A stretch of DNA of 61,172 nucleotides, taken from the NCBI GenBank assembly GCA_046541515.1, contig JBKHDD010000011.1, positions 1 through 61,172 of the forward strand. The letters run 5' to 3'. The notes under the pieces are model-generated. The model ran no database searches, was not told where the DNA came from, and worked only from the letters and a program-made list of their open reading frames with translations. A program made the translations under genes and the position numbers. Numbering within the stretch: position 1 is the first letter of the stretch; every line of letters begins with the position of its first letter. Shown piece by piece: positions 18,088 through 26,193 of the stretch. The DNA is from CAYFVR01 sp046541515 (GTDB taxonomy: Bacteria > Desulfobacterota > Desulfobacteria > Desulfobacterales > Desulfococcaceae).

Positions 18088-18534
18088 ATGTTGAAGAGAA
18101 AATCACGCACCACCCAGCAATGGCCCTGGGGCCTCCTTTTAATCCTGCTTTTGGTTTCCGTCGGCAAGGCGGCGGCCAATGCGCCGATTCTGATCGCCCA
18201 CCCGGACGCGCCCGTGGACTCCCTGGAGCGGCGGGAAGTCCGGGACATTTTTCTGGGCGAAATGAGCCTTTGGCCCAACCAAGAACGAATCGCCTTCGCG
18301 ACGCTGAAAGCCCGGCAGGTTCACGAGACCTTTTTAGGCGAATATGTGGGAAGAACCTCGTCCCAGTACGATATTTTCTGGAAAAAGAAGGTATTTTCCG
18401 GCCAGGGACGCATGCCGAAGTCCATGGATTCCCCGGAAGCGGTGATAGAATTCGTTGCCAACACCCCGGGGGCGATCGGCTACCTGCCTTCCGGAACTTC
18501 GCCGGGAAACGCCAAAGTCATCCCGGTAAAATAG
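18088..18534 (+). CDS. Small periplasmic phosphate-binding-like protein (PBP-like domain)
   Basis: 148 aa with a signal peptide (WGLLLILLLVSVGKAAA). The mature part has the short PstS-like fold: VRDIFLGEMSLWPN, a conserved FWKKKVFSGQGRMPKS segment and the end VIEFVANTPGAIGYLP. Such single-lobe-like relatives of phosphate-binding proteins lack transporters and are common beside signalling genes. ATG 18088 follows CTGGAG. It lies between the broken porin and a CheY-like gene, with no ABC partners. The function is unknown. Confidence 0.72.
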   Translation: MLKRKSRTTQQWPWGLLLILLLVSVGKAAANAPILIAHPDAPVDSLERREVRDIFLGEMSLWPNQERIAFATLKARQVHETFLGEYVGRTSSQYDIFWKKKVFSGQGRMPKSMDSPEAVIEFVANTPGAIGYLPSGTSPGNAKVIPVK

Positions 18535-18590
18535 GTTGCCGGCGGCAAGGAAGGGGAAGGAAATGAAGAAATTCAAGAAAAGGAACCGGC

Positions 18591-18995
18591 ATGAAAATCC
18601 CGTCTTCCAGCCGGAAAATCTTAGTCATCGACGACGAAGAAATTATCCGCGAGGTGCTCGGCGAATTCCTGAAACTGTTGGACTTCGAAATTGAAAATGC
18701 ACGGGATGGCGTGGCGGGACTGGCCGCGCTGGAAAAAAATGAATACCGGGCCGCCTTCGCCGACGTCCAGATGCCCAAACTGGACGGCATCGGCTTTCTG
18801 CGGAAAAGCCGGCGCCTCCGCCCCGACCTGCCGGTGGTCATCATGACGGGCCAAGCCGGCGAAGAAATCAAAAAGGAGGCCCTGGAGGCCGGGGCCTTCG
18901 CCTATCTTCGCAAACCGTTTCATTATCATGAAATCCGGGCGCTTTTGAGGCGACTCGTGGGGCGAGCGAAGGTTTCCTTGTCGGCCGAATTGTGA
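18591..18995 (+). CDS. CheY-like single-domain response regulator
   Basis: 134 aa, one receiver domain only: acidic pair DDEE near residues 14-17, phospho-acceptor D58 (AFADVQMPKLDG), T/MTGQAG switch region and K109-type lysine in LRKPFH. There is no output domain, so it works by protein interaction or phosphotransfer. It sits between two periplasmic binding-protein genes and may receive phosphate from the hybrid kinase at 6734-10006 or from a chemotaxis kinase. Confidence 0.9.
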   Translation: MKIPSSSRKILVIDDEEIIREVLGEFLKLLDFEIENARDGVAGLAALEKNEYRAAFADVQMPKLDGIGFLRKSRRLRPDLPVVIMTGQAGEEIKKEALEAGAFAYLRKPFHYHEIRALLRRLVGRAKVSLSAEL

Positions 18996-19040
18996 TATTC
19001 CAACTTCCGATCCCCCGAAAACAAACCAAGAGAGGTTTCC

Positions 19041-19844
19041 ATGTCGCCCGTTTCGCCGCGCCGGCCGATTGCCGGGATTCTGTTCGCCGGCCTTCTCGCG
19101 TTTTCCACCGCTTGGGCGGCAGCCCCCGAGGCCATTCACATCATCACGCCGGAATGGGAGGGACAGACCAACAAGGACGGGACCGGCCTGTTTTTTGAAA
19201 TTGTCCGAGGGGCGTGCGAACCGGCCGGCATTCAAGTCGTCTACCGCTTCGCCCCCTGGAAGCGCTGCCAGGAAACCGTTAAAAAGGGAAAAGCCGACGC
19301 CATGCTCTGCGTATGGGAGGAACATGCGCGAGAAGAAGGGCAGCTCATCCCTCGATACCCCATGTTCGTGGAATACACAGTGGCGGTGCGAAAAGGCGGC
19401 CGAATGTCGGACTGGAAGGGCGTCGCCACACTGGACGGCAAAAAAGCGGTTTGGCTTCGGGGCTACGACTATCACACCTTTTCCCATTTTTCGGACATCG
19501 CCTTTTCCCACCGGGCAGAGGTGGACAATTACGACTTGGCCTGGCGGATGCTGGATCACGATCGGGCGGACGTCTATATCGACGCCCTGATTGACGTTAA
19601 AAAATACATCGCCGGCCACGACCTGGACATGACCCCCTACCGTCTGGAAATTCTCTGGGGCGAAAACGCATACGTGGCGTTTGGCGACACCGAAAAATCC
19701 CGCCGATTGATTCCCGTTTTCAACCGGAACATGAAAACCTTGTATGAATCTGGCCGATTGAAAGCCATCTTCGAACGGTGGGACGCCGCCTTTGACCCTT
19801 CGATTTGGGAGCCGCTCATCCACGCCGAGACCTTGGATCCGTAG
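19041..19844 (+). CDS. Periplasmic solute-binding protein, family 3 (SBP_bac_3)
   Basis: 267 aa with a signal peptide (GILFAGLLAFSTAWAAA). Family-3 blocks are visible: a GLFFEIVRGACEPAGIQVVY start of lobe 1, FAPWKRCQETVKKGKADAML, and a C-terminal RNMKTLYESGRLKAIFERW. ATG 19041 follows AGAGAGG. As for the other three binding proteins in this region, no permease or ATPase is nearby. It could bind amino acids or other small polar solutes; family membership alone does not say which. Confidence 0.82.
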   Translation: MSPVSPRRPIAGILFAGLLAFSTAWAAAPEAIHIITPEWEGQTNKDGTGLFFEIVRGACEPAGIQVVYRFAPWKRCQETVKKGKADAMLCVWEEHAREEGQLIPRYPMFVEYTVAVRKGGRMSDWKGVATLDGKKAVWLRGYDYHTFSHFSDIAFSHRAEVDNYDLAWRMLDHDRADVYIDALIDVKKYIAGHDLDMTPYRLEILWGENAYVAFGDTEKSRRLIPVFNRNMKTLYESGRLKAIFERWDAAFDPSIWEPLIHAETLDP

Positions 19845-19952
19845 CGAAAGATCCAACCCCGGCGCAAGGGGCGGAACCGGAGGCCCCGGTGGCGAGGCTT
19901 CCGGAAAGGATGCATCTCTTCGTTTACCGCCAGACGGTTCCGCCTTTCCGAC

Positions 19953-19981
19953 TTGAAAGCCGGGGAAATCCGTAGTAATTT
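19953..19981 (+). promoter_or_regulatory. Candidate sigma-70 promoter for the FecR/OmpA operon
   Basis: TTGAAA (19953-19958) and TAATTT (19976-19981) are separated by 17 bp in an AT-rich patch 57 bp upstream of GTG 20038. The -35 matches 5 of 6 and the -10 about 4 of 6 bases. Confidence 0.35.
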
Positions 19982-20037
19982 GTGCAATATTTATCATCAC
20001 TTAATTCCCCGCAAAAAATCCCACCAAAGGAGTCGTC

Positions 20038-20496
20038 GTGAAAAACGCCTGTTTTTACATCGCGCTCGTACTTTTATGGACGAGCCTGGGAAGCGCCGCC
20101 GCAACGGCCGAGGAGGCTTCCGCGGGCGGCGTCAAAACCGCGGAGGCCCCCGCCTGGATCATTCGCGGGTCGGAGAAAACCCCGGCCGAACCCGGAGACC
20201 GCCTCATGCCCGGCGACACCCTGCGCACCGGGCCGGAAGGATCGCTGGGCATCGTGCTGCGGGACAACACGCTTTTTTCCATGGGACCGGAGAGCGAACT
20301 GGTCCTCGACGAATTCGTGTTTCAACCCCGGGAAAACAAATTCGCCCTGGTCGCCAACATGGTCAAGGGCACCTTTTCCTTCCTGTCGGGCCTGATCGGA
20401 AAGCTCTCTCCCGAATCGGCGAAAATCCTGACGCCGGTGGGAACCGTGGGCATTCGCGGCACCCGGTTTTACGCCAAGGTGGAGGCGGCCCGATGA
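20038..20496 (+). CDS. FecR-domain secreted protein
   Basis: 152 aa; GTG 20038 follows AAGGAG. A signal peptide (YIALVLLWTSLGSAAA) precedes one FecR domain with PGDRLMPGDTLRTGPEGS, LRDNTLFSMGPES and the terminal TPVGTVGIRGTRFY motif. Stand-alone FecR proteins of this type are periplasmic and usually lie with OmpA-like and CHASE2 proteins, as here: the stop overlaps the OmpA gene (ATGA). A role in envelope sensing is inferred from that conserved neighbourhood. Confidence 0.85.
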   Translation: MKNACFYIALVLLWTSLGSAAATAEEASAGGVKTAEAPAWIIRGSEKTPAEPGDRLMPGDTLRTGPEGSLGIVLRDNTLFSMGPESELVLDEFVFQPRENKFALVANMVKGTFSFLSGLIGKLSPESAKILTPVGTVGIRGTRFYAKVEAAR

Positions 20497-21113
20497 CGCC
20501 CGAGCCGCATCGCCGCACACGGCGAATTTTCCCGTTGATGGTTCTTGCGTTGCTGGGCCTCTCGGCCTGCGCCCCGCGAAACGTGTTCGTGCTCATGCCG
20601 GACAAAGAGGGCCGGGTGGGCGCAATTACCGTGGAGAATGAAAAGGGCCGCCAGACGCTGGACAGGGAAGGGCAGGGAGTGACCGTCGCCGGTCCCGGCC
20701 GGGCGCCCGAAGCCCCCAAGGGGGTCGCGCCGGAACGGCTGAAAGAATGGTTCGGCGCCGCCATGGCGGCCGAGCCGGAACCACCCCGGGTGTTCACGCT
20801 TCTTTTTTTCACGGGAACGGCCGACCTGACGCCGGAAAGCCAGGCGAAGCTGCCGGACATCCTGGCCGCCATCCGGGAGCGGGATTCCAAGGATATTTCG
20901 GTGGTCGGCCATTCCGACCGGCAAGGATCCGAGGAGATGAACTGGAAGCTCTCCCTGGAACGGGCCCGGACGGTTAATCGGATTCTGGTGGAACGGGGCG
21001 TGCCCGAAACCCTGATTGAAACCACCTCCCACGGAGAGGGAAACCCTCGGATCCCCACTGCGGACGAGGTTTCGGAGCCTCGCAATCGGCGCGTTGAAGT
21101 CACCGTCCGATAG
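20493..21113 (+). CDS. OmpA-family peptidoglycan-binding lipoprotein
   Basis: 206 aa. The lipoprotein signal has lipobox LSAC near residue 24, so it is probably membrane-anchored. A linker leads to the C-terminal OmpA domain: FTLLFFTGTADLTPESQAKL, VVGHSDRQGSEEMNWKLSLERA and EPRNRRVEVTVR, including the Asp and Arg that bind diaminopimelate. It overlaps the FecR gene by 4 bp, and its 3' end overlaps the likely start of the CHASE2/HD-GYP gene, so the three are one operon. Confidence 0.9.
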   Translation: MTPEPHRRTRRIFPLMVLALLGLSACAPRNVFVLMPDKEGRVGAITVENEKGRQTLDREGQGVTVAGPGRAPEAPKGVAPERLKEWFGAAMAAEPEPPRVFTLLFFTGTADLTPESQAKLPDILAAIRERDSKDISVVGHSDRQGSEEMNWKLSLERARTVNRILVERGVPETLIETTSHGEGNPRIPTADEVSEPRNRRVEVTVR

Positions 21114-23232
21114 CGAATCGTACCGGAGGAATGCGGTTCCCGCCGTTGCGGAGCGCGAATCGGCGGGCCGCCCCCGGACGGTTTTTCAGCGAAGGCTCCG
21201 TACCCGATGGGCCCTTTTGGCCGCCGGTCTGGCTTCCACGCTGTTCTGGGCCCTGTTCTGCCTTTCGCCGCCGCCGCTGTTCCAACTGGTCGATCACAAA
21301 ATTTATGACGTGATGCACCGTCGGTTGCCGGCGATTTCCGATCCGGACGGGCCGGTCATCGTCGACATCGACGAAAAAAGCCTGGCGGAAATCGGCCAGT
21401 GGCCTTGGCCCCGGTACCTCGTTGCCCGACTGCTGACGCGAATTCAAGACATGGAGGCCCGGGCGGTGGGGGTGGACATCGTCTTCGCCGAACCAGATCG
21501 GACCTCCGTTCACCGCGTGGAGGCGGATCTTTCCCGGGAAGTGGGCGCCCGGGTACGCATTATCGGCGCGCCGGACAACTACCGAAACAACGACGCCATA
21601 TTCGCGGACACCCTCCGGGCCGGCCCCTTCGTCCTGGGATATCCGTTTTTTTACGCGCCCAAGGCCATTCCCGACACCGGCGGCTGCGATCTCCATTCCC
21701 TTCCGCTGGCCGTGGCCGCCTCCCACGGAACCGACCCCGACGCGCTGGACCTGCCCCACGCCTTGGACGTCACCCCCAATCTGACGCCATTCTGCGAAGC
21801 CGCGCCGGCTTCGGGCTTTATCAACGCCTCCCCGGACCAGGACGGGGTCCTGCGCAAAATCGGCATGATCACCCGTTTTCGCGAAAGGTTTTATCCCAGC
21901 CTGGCCCTGGCCACCTTCATCGAGGCCACCGGCGCCCGCCATCCCGTTCTGGAAACCACCCGCCGGTTGCCGGAAAGCCTTCGCATGACGGTAAACGGCA
22001 AAGCGTTGCGGATTCCCCTGAACCGGGAAGGCTATCTCCAGATTCGCTATTATTCGGGGCCGGGGGCCTTTGAATCGATTCCGGCGTCGGACCTCCTTCT
22101 GGGCCGCGTTTCGATGGATGCGCTCCGGGACCGGATCGTCTTCGTGGGCTCCTCCGCGCCGGCCCTGTCCGACGCCCATCCAACGCCCCTGCATCCGCTG
22201 GTGCCGGGCATCGAGCTTCACGCCACCGTGGCCCGGAACATGTTGGACCGGGACTTCATCGAAAGACCTTGGTGGGCGGTCTGGGCGGAATCGGCCGGCG
22301 TGGTCTTGGCGGGGCTGTTCTCCATTCTGCTGCTGCTGTGGCGCAGGGCGTTGCGGGGATTTCTGTCCATCGGATTGATGGGGATTCTGCTGACGTTCGG
22401 CGGCCAATTCCTTCTTTCCCGGACGGGCCTGTTTTTGTCGCCCCAGTTTCCCGGCATCGTCATGATCAGCAATTTCTCCATTCTGACTCTGATCAAGTTT
22501 CTTCGGGAAGAGCTGAAAAACCGGGAACAGACCGAAATGCTGCTCCAGGCCCAGGAGCTGACCCTCCACAGCCTGGCCTCCCTGGCGGAAACCCGGGACA
22601 ACGAAACCGGCAACCATCTGATCCGCACCCAGGAATACGTGCGCATTCTGGCCGAATATCTGGGGCGGAACAGTTCCCGGTTCGGGGAGCTGGACGAGGA
22701 ACGAATCGGCTATCTCTACAAAAGCGCGCCCCTTCACGACATCGGCAAGGTGGGCATCCCGGACCGGATTCTGCTGAAACCGGCCCGGCTGACCGACGAG
22801 GAATTCGAGGTGATGAAACGGCACACCCGATACGGCCGCGACGCCCTGCTTCGGGCCGAGGAACGGCTGGGGTCCGGGCTCGCCTCTCCATACTTCCGCT
22901 ACGCCCGGGACGTGGTCTACGCCCACCACGAAAAATGGGCGGGCGGCGGCTATCCCCTGGGGCTGGCGGGGGAGGACATCCCGCTGGCGGGCCGCATCAT
23001 GGCCCTCGCCGACGTCTACGACGCCCTTCGGGGCAAGCGGGTCTACAAACCCGCCTATTCCCACGAGAAGGCGAAGGGCATCATCGTCGCCGGTCGGGGC
23101 AGCCAGTTCGACCCCGACGTCGTGGACGCCTTTCTGGCCCTGGAAGGCCAATTCGTCGAGATCGCCGAAAAATTCGCGGATCCCGAACACGAGGCGATGG
23201 GGCCGAATGGGAAAGCCCGTGAAGCCGGATAG
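21094..23232 (+). CDS. CHASE2-sensor HD-GYP phosphodiesterase
   Basis: About 712 aa from TTG 21094; the start is uncertain (TTG 21016 is also in frame, and neither has a good ribosome site). TM1 is followed by a large CHASE2 periplasmic domain (VIVDIDEKSLAEIGQWPWPR; VDIVFAEPD; IVFVGSSAP), three closely spaced TM helices (about 390-460), then HD-GYP with H548-D549 in LHDIGKVGIPD and AHHEKWAGGGYP. All catalytic residues are present, so it should hydrolyse cyclic di-GMP in the cytoplasm in response to an envelope signal, perhaps relayed by the FecR and OmpA proteins encoded upstream. Confidence 0.9.
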   Translation: MKSPSDSESYRRNAVPAVAERESAGRPRTVFQRRLRTRWALLAAGLASTLFWALFCLSPPPLFQLVDHKIYDVMHRRLPAISDPDGPVIVDIDEKSLAEIGQWPWPRYLVARLLTRIQDMEARAVGVDIVFAEPDRTSVHRVEADLSREVGARVRIIGAPDNYRNNDAIFADTLRAGPFVLGYPFFYAPKAIPDTGGCDLHSLPLAVAASHGTDPDALDLPHALDVTPNLTPFCEAAPASGFINASPDQDGVLRKIGMITRFRERFYPSLALATFIEATGARHPVLETTRRLPESLRMTVNGKALRIPLNREGYLQIRYYSGPGAFESIPASDLLLGRVSMDALRDRIVFVGSSAPALSDAHPTPLHPLVPGIELHATVARNMLDRDFIERPWWAVWAESAGVVLAGLFSILLLLWRRALRGFLSIGLMGILLTFGGQFLLSRTGLFLSPQFPGIVMISNFSILTLIKFLREELKNREQTEMLLQAQELTLHSLASLAETRDNETGNHLIRTQEYVRILAEYLGRNSSRFGELDEERIGYLYKSAPLHDIGKVGIPDRILLKPARLTDEEFEVMKRHTRYGRDALLRAEERLGSGLASPYFRYARDVVYAHHEKWAGGGYPLGLAGEDIPLAGRIMALADVYDALRGKRVYKPAYSHEKAKGIIVAGRGSQFDPDVVDAFLALEGQFVEIAEKFADPEHEAMGPNGKAREAG

Positions 23233-23308
23233 GGAAGAAGAACCGGCTTTACGGTTCGGTCGCCGAATCCATTTGCCCGCGGGGAAGAATTCCATTATCG
23301 TTTTCATG

Positions 23309-23322
23309 GGTTTGCGCAAACC
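23309..23322. repeat. Perfect 14-bp palindrome
   Basis: GGTTTGCGCAAACC lies about 50 bp upstream of the AAA-ATPase start and could be a dimeric repressor operator. A short GAACCG/CGGTTC stem occurs earlier in the same gap. Confidence 0.4.
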
Positions 23323-23373
23323 GACGTTGCGACCAAAGAGCCCCCAGTAAACCGCCCCCCCAAGGAGCCCGCC

Positions 23374-25152
23374 ATGAAGTTCCCCTATGGAATCAGCGAT
23401 TTCAACGCCCTGATTCGGGAAGGCTATTTCTACGCCGACCGGACGGACCGGATTCCCACTTTGGAAGAGACGGGGAAATACCTATTGTTCATCCGCCCGC
23501 GACGGTTTGGGAAAAGCCTGCTGCTTTCCATGCTCTCCAATTATTACGACGTGGCGAGAAAAGCCGATTTTGAGACCCTCTTTGGCCATCTGGCAGTCGC
23601 CGAAACCCCCACCGAATTGCGGAATCAATACCTCGTCTTGGAATGGGATTTTTCCTGCGTCGATCCGCTTGGCGACCCCAGGGATATTCGACGCTCGCTT
23701 CACAATCACGTCAACGCAAGCATTTATTACTTCTACCAATACTATCGGAATATCCTTCCCGGCGAACCCAAGATCGACCCCGAGGACGCCCTCGCTTCCT
23801 TGACATATCTGCTGGCGGACATTCTGACCACCGAACGCCAGATTTATCTCTTCATTGACGAATACGACAACTTTGCCAACGAAATCATGACGCGGGAAGG
23901 GAACCGAACGGAAACCTACGATGGGTTGGTCCGCAAAGAAGGCGCACTCAAAACGCTGTTCAAGGCGGTCAAATCCGCAGCCGGGAAGGGGGGCATCGGC
24001 CGCATTTTCATCACCGGGGTTTCGCCCATCGTGCTAAGCGACATGACCAGCGGCTTCAACATCGCGGAGGACATTTACCTGAAGCCAAAATTCAACGATC
24101 TCTGCGGCTTCTCTTCCAGCGAGGTTGAAGCTCTTGCCACGCAAGCGGCGGCGGAGGGCGAGGAATTAGGGGCGAACGCGGACGAGGCCCTGTCGCTCAT
24201 GCGGACCTTCTACAACGGCTATACCTTTTCCCCTCGTTCGAAGGCGCGGGTGTACAATCCGACGTTGGCTCTTTTTTTTCTCAAAGAATTCCAGCGGGAA
24301 GGACGCTATCCCCAAAACATGGTGGACGCCAATCTGGCGATGGATTTGGCCAAGCTGGAATACGCCGCCGCGCTGCCCAACGGCCGGCAAATGCTCCTGG
24401 ACATCGCCCGGGAAACCGGGGTCCCGGTGGTCCCGGACATTTCCGGCCGCTTCGGCCTTCGGGACATGCTGGACGACGCGGCAAAAGGCCAAAATTTCTT
24501 GGCTTCTTTTTTATATTATTTCGGTGTGTTGACCATTGCGGAGGAAACGGAGGAAGCGGAATTGAAGCTCCGCGTTCCCAACCTCGTTGCCAGGGGCCTT
24601 TACGTGGAACAAATCGCCGAAATGCTGCTGCCAGAGGCGATGGAACGGGACGACGGCCGCGACGCCGCCAAAAAAGTGTACCAAAAAGGCGACATGGCCC
24701 CCTTGGCCGAGTTCGTGGAAACCCGCTATTTCCAGGTCTTCCGCAACCGGGACTACCGGTGGGCCAACGAGCTGACCGTTAAGACCGCCTTTTTGACGCT
24801 GCTGTACAACGACATCCTCTACATCATGGATTCCGAGCGGGAGACCGGGCGCGGCTATCCGGACCTGACCATGATCATCCGGCCGGACATGCGGCGCTTC
24901 CAAATTCTGGACGTGCTGATCGAGTTCAAGTTCGTGACGCTGAAAAATGCCGGGATTGCCGGAGAGGCGGCGCGGGAACTTGCGCCGGAGGAATTGCAAA
25001 AGATTCCCGCCATGGTTTCGGAGATGGAAACCGCCCGGGGCCAACTGAAGCGATACGGCGACGCGCTCGAGGAAAAATACGGCAACCTCCGCCTGCGGCG
25101 CTTCGCGGTGGTTTCGTTGGGGTTCGAGCGGATTTGGTGGGAGGAAGTCTGA
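23374..25152 (+). CDS. AAA-ATPase / PD-(D/E)XK nuclease-like protein (PF09820 + DUF1703 type)
   Basis: 592 aa, ATG after AAGGAG. The N-terminus matches the AAA-ATPase-like family (FPYGISDFNALIREGYFYAD), with Walker A-like FIRPRRFGKSLLLSML and Walker B IYLFIDEYDNFAN. The C-terminal third carries the PD-(D/E)XK-like part (DVLIEFKFVTLKNAG, QLKRYGDALEEKY, FAVVSLGFERIWW). This family is expanded in many anaerobes, often patchily distributed. The biological role is not established; a mobile or defence-related function is a guess. It stands alone, convergent with the guaA operon. Confidence 0.88.
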   Translation: MKFPYGISDFNALIREGYFYADRTDRIPTLEETGKYLLFIRPRRFGKSLLLSMLSNYYDVARKADFETLFGHLAVAETPTELRNQYLVLEWDFSCVDPLGDPRDIRRSLHNHVNASIYYFYQYYRNILPGEPKIDPEDALASLTYLLADILTTERQIYLFIDEYDNFANEIMTREGNRTETYDGLVRKEGALKTLFKAVKSAAGKGGIGRIFITGVSPIVLSDMTSGFNIAEDIYLKPKFNDLCGFSSSEVEALATQAAAEGEELGANADEALSLMRTFYNGYTFSPRSKARVYNPTLALFFLKEFQREGRYPQNMVDANLAMDLAKLEYAAALPNGRQMLLDIARETGVPVVPDISGRFGLRDMLDDAAKGQNFLASFLYYFGVLTIAEETEEAELKLRVPNLVARGLYVEQIAEMLLPEAMERDDGRDAAKKVYQKGDMAPLAEFVETRYFQVFRNRDYRWANELTVKTAFLTLLYNDILYIMDSERETGRGYPDLTMIIRPDMRRFQILDVLIEFKFVTLKNAGIAGEAARELAPEELQKIPAMVSEMETARGQLKRYGDALEEKYGNLRLRRFAVVSLGFERIWWEEV

Positions 25153-25215
25153 CGAGGGGCGTTTTGAAGGAAGGGGGCGATCGGCGAGAAGACCCGTCCG
25201 ACGCGATCAAGAGAA

Positions 25216-26187
25216 TCAATTCAAATCCTGCTCCAACACCCCGCCGCGCGGCGGCGTTCCCAGCGGCCGCCGCTGCTGGCGGGCCAGGGATTCCACACGG
25301 CGCTGGAGCGCGTCCAAATCCCGGCGGAGGCTTCGGGTGCGGGCGTCGTTGGCGTTGATTTCGCGGTTCAGGGTGGTCGCGGTGCGATCCATCTCCCGCT
25401 TCTGCGCGGCAATGGCCTCGTCCACGTTGCCCCGGTCCTGGGCGGTGTTTTCCACCACCTTCAGCGCCGCGATCACCTGCTCGGCCAATTGATCCAACTC
25501 GGCCCTGAGTGTTTCCGACGTCCGGACGGTCTCGTCCAGCCGGTTGGAAAGGGCCATCTGGGTTTCGGCCAGACCGGCGGTCTGCTCCGCGATTTGGGTG
25601 TTCACCTGCTCTTCCAGGCCGGAAACCGTGGTCTGGAGATTCTCTACGGAAGTGCCCAGCGCGGCCAGATTTTCCTGAAGCGGCGTCAAGTTTTCCACCA
25701 CCGCCGAATACCGGTCGGACAGGGTCTGAATCCGCTCCTCCAACGCCTTGCGGGCGGTTTCCAGGTCGGCGATTTCCGCCTTTCCGGTCTTGAGCTGATC
25801 AATTCGAATGCCCAGCGTCCGAAGGTCTTCCTGAACCGAGGCCGTGGTCCGCTCGAAAACCAGAAACGCCTCGTTCATCGGGTCTTCCTTGTCCTGAGCG
25901 GTCTGTTCCAGCGCGGTCAACTGTTCCTGAAGCGCGGCCACTTGTTCCCCGGTGGCGTAATCCGCCTCCGGATCGCCGCCGTCCATCCGGTTCCGCAAAT
26001 CGACATAGGCCATCCCCACGGCCACCGCCACCAGCAGGGGCAGCAACACGGCCAGCCAGGTGAGCCGGCGGTTCAACTTTTGCAATTTCCGCCGGTCGGT
26101 TCCCGCCGAGGGCATGGCGGAACTCGCCCGCCGCCGATAGGCTTCTTCCTCCGGCCCGATCCGAAAGCCGCTGTTACGATTCGCCAT
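25216..26187 (-). CDS. Single-TM coiled-coil protein of unknown function
   Basis: 323 aa. A short cytoplasmic basic N-terminus leads to one TM (LTWLAVLLPLLVAVAVGMAY, about 43-62). The rest is a nearly continuous coiled coil rich in Glu, Gln, Leu and Thr (about 75-305) with tail-like resemblance to MCP or laminin-type helices but no hairpin tip. It begins 6 bp after the guaA stop codon and so is co-transcribed. It could be an envelope spacer or scaffold; no family is recognised. Confidence 0.75.
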   Translation of the reverse strand: MANRNSGFRIGPEEEAYRRRASSAMPSAGTDRRKLQKLNRRLTWLAVLLPLLVAVAVGMAYVDLRNRMDGGDPEADYATGEQVAALQEQLTALEQTAQDKEDPMNEAFLVFERTTASVQEDLRTLGIRIDQLKTGKAEIADLETARKALEERIQTLSDRYSAVVENLTPLQENLAALGTSVENLQTTVSGLEEQVNTQIAEQTAGLAETQMALSNRLDETVRTSETLRAELDQLAEQVIAALKVVENTAQDRGNVDEAIAAQKREMDRTATTLNREINANDARTRSLRRDLDALQRRVESLARQQRRPLGTPPRGGVLEQDLN

Positions 26188-26193
26188 ACGGAA

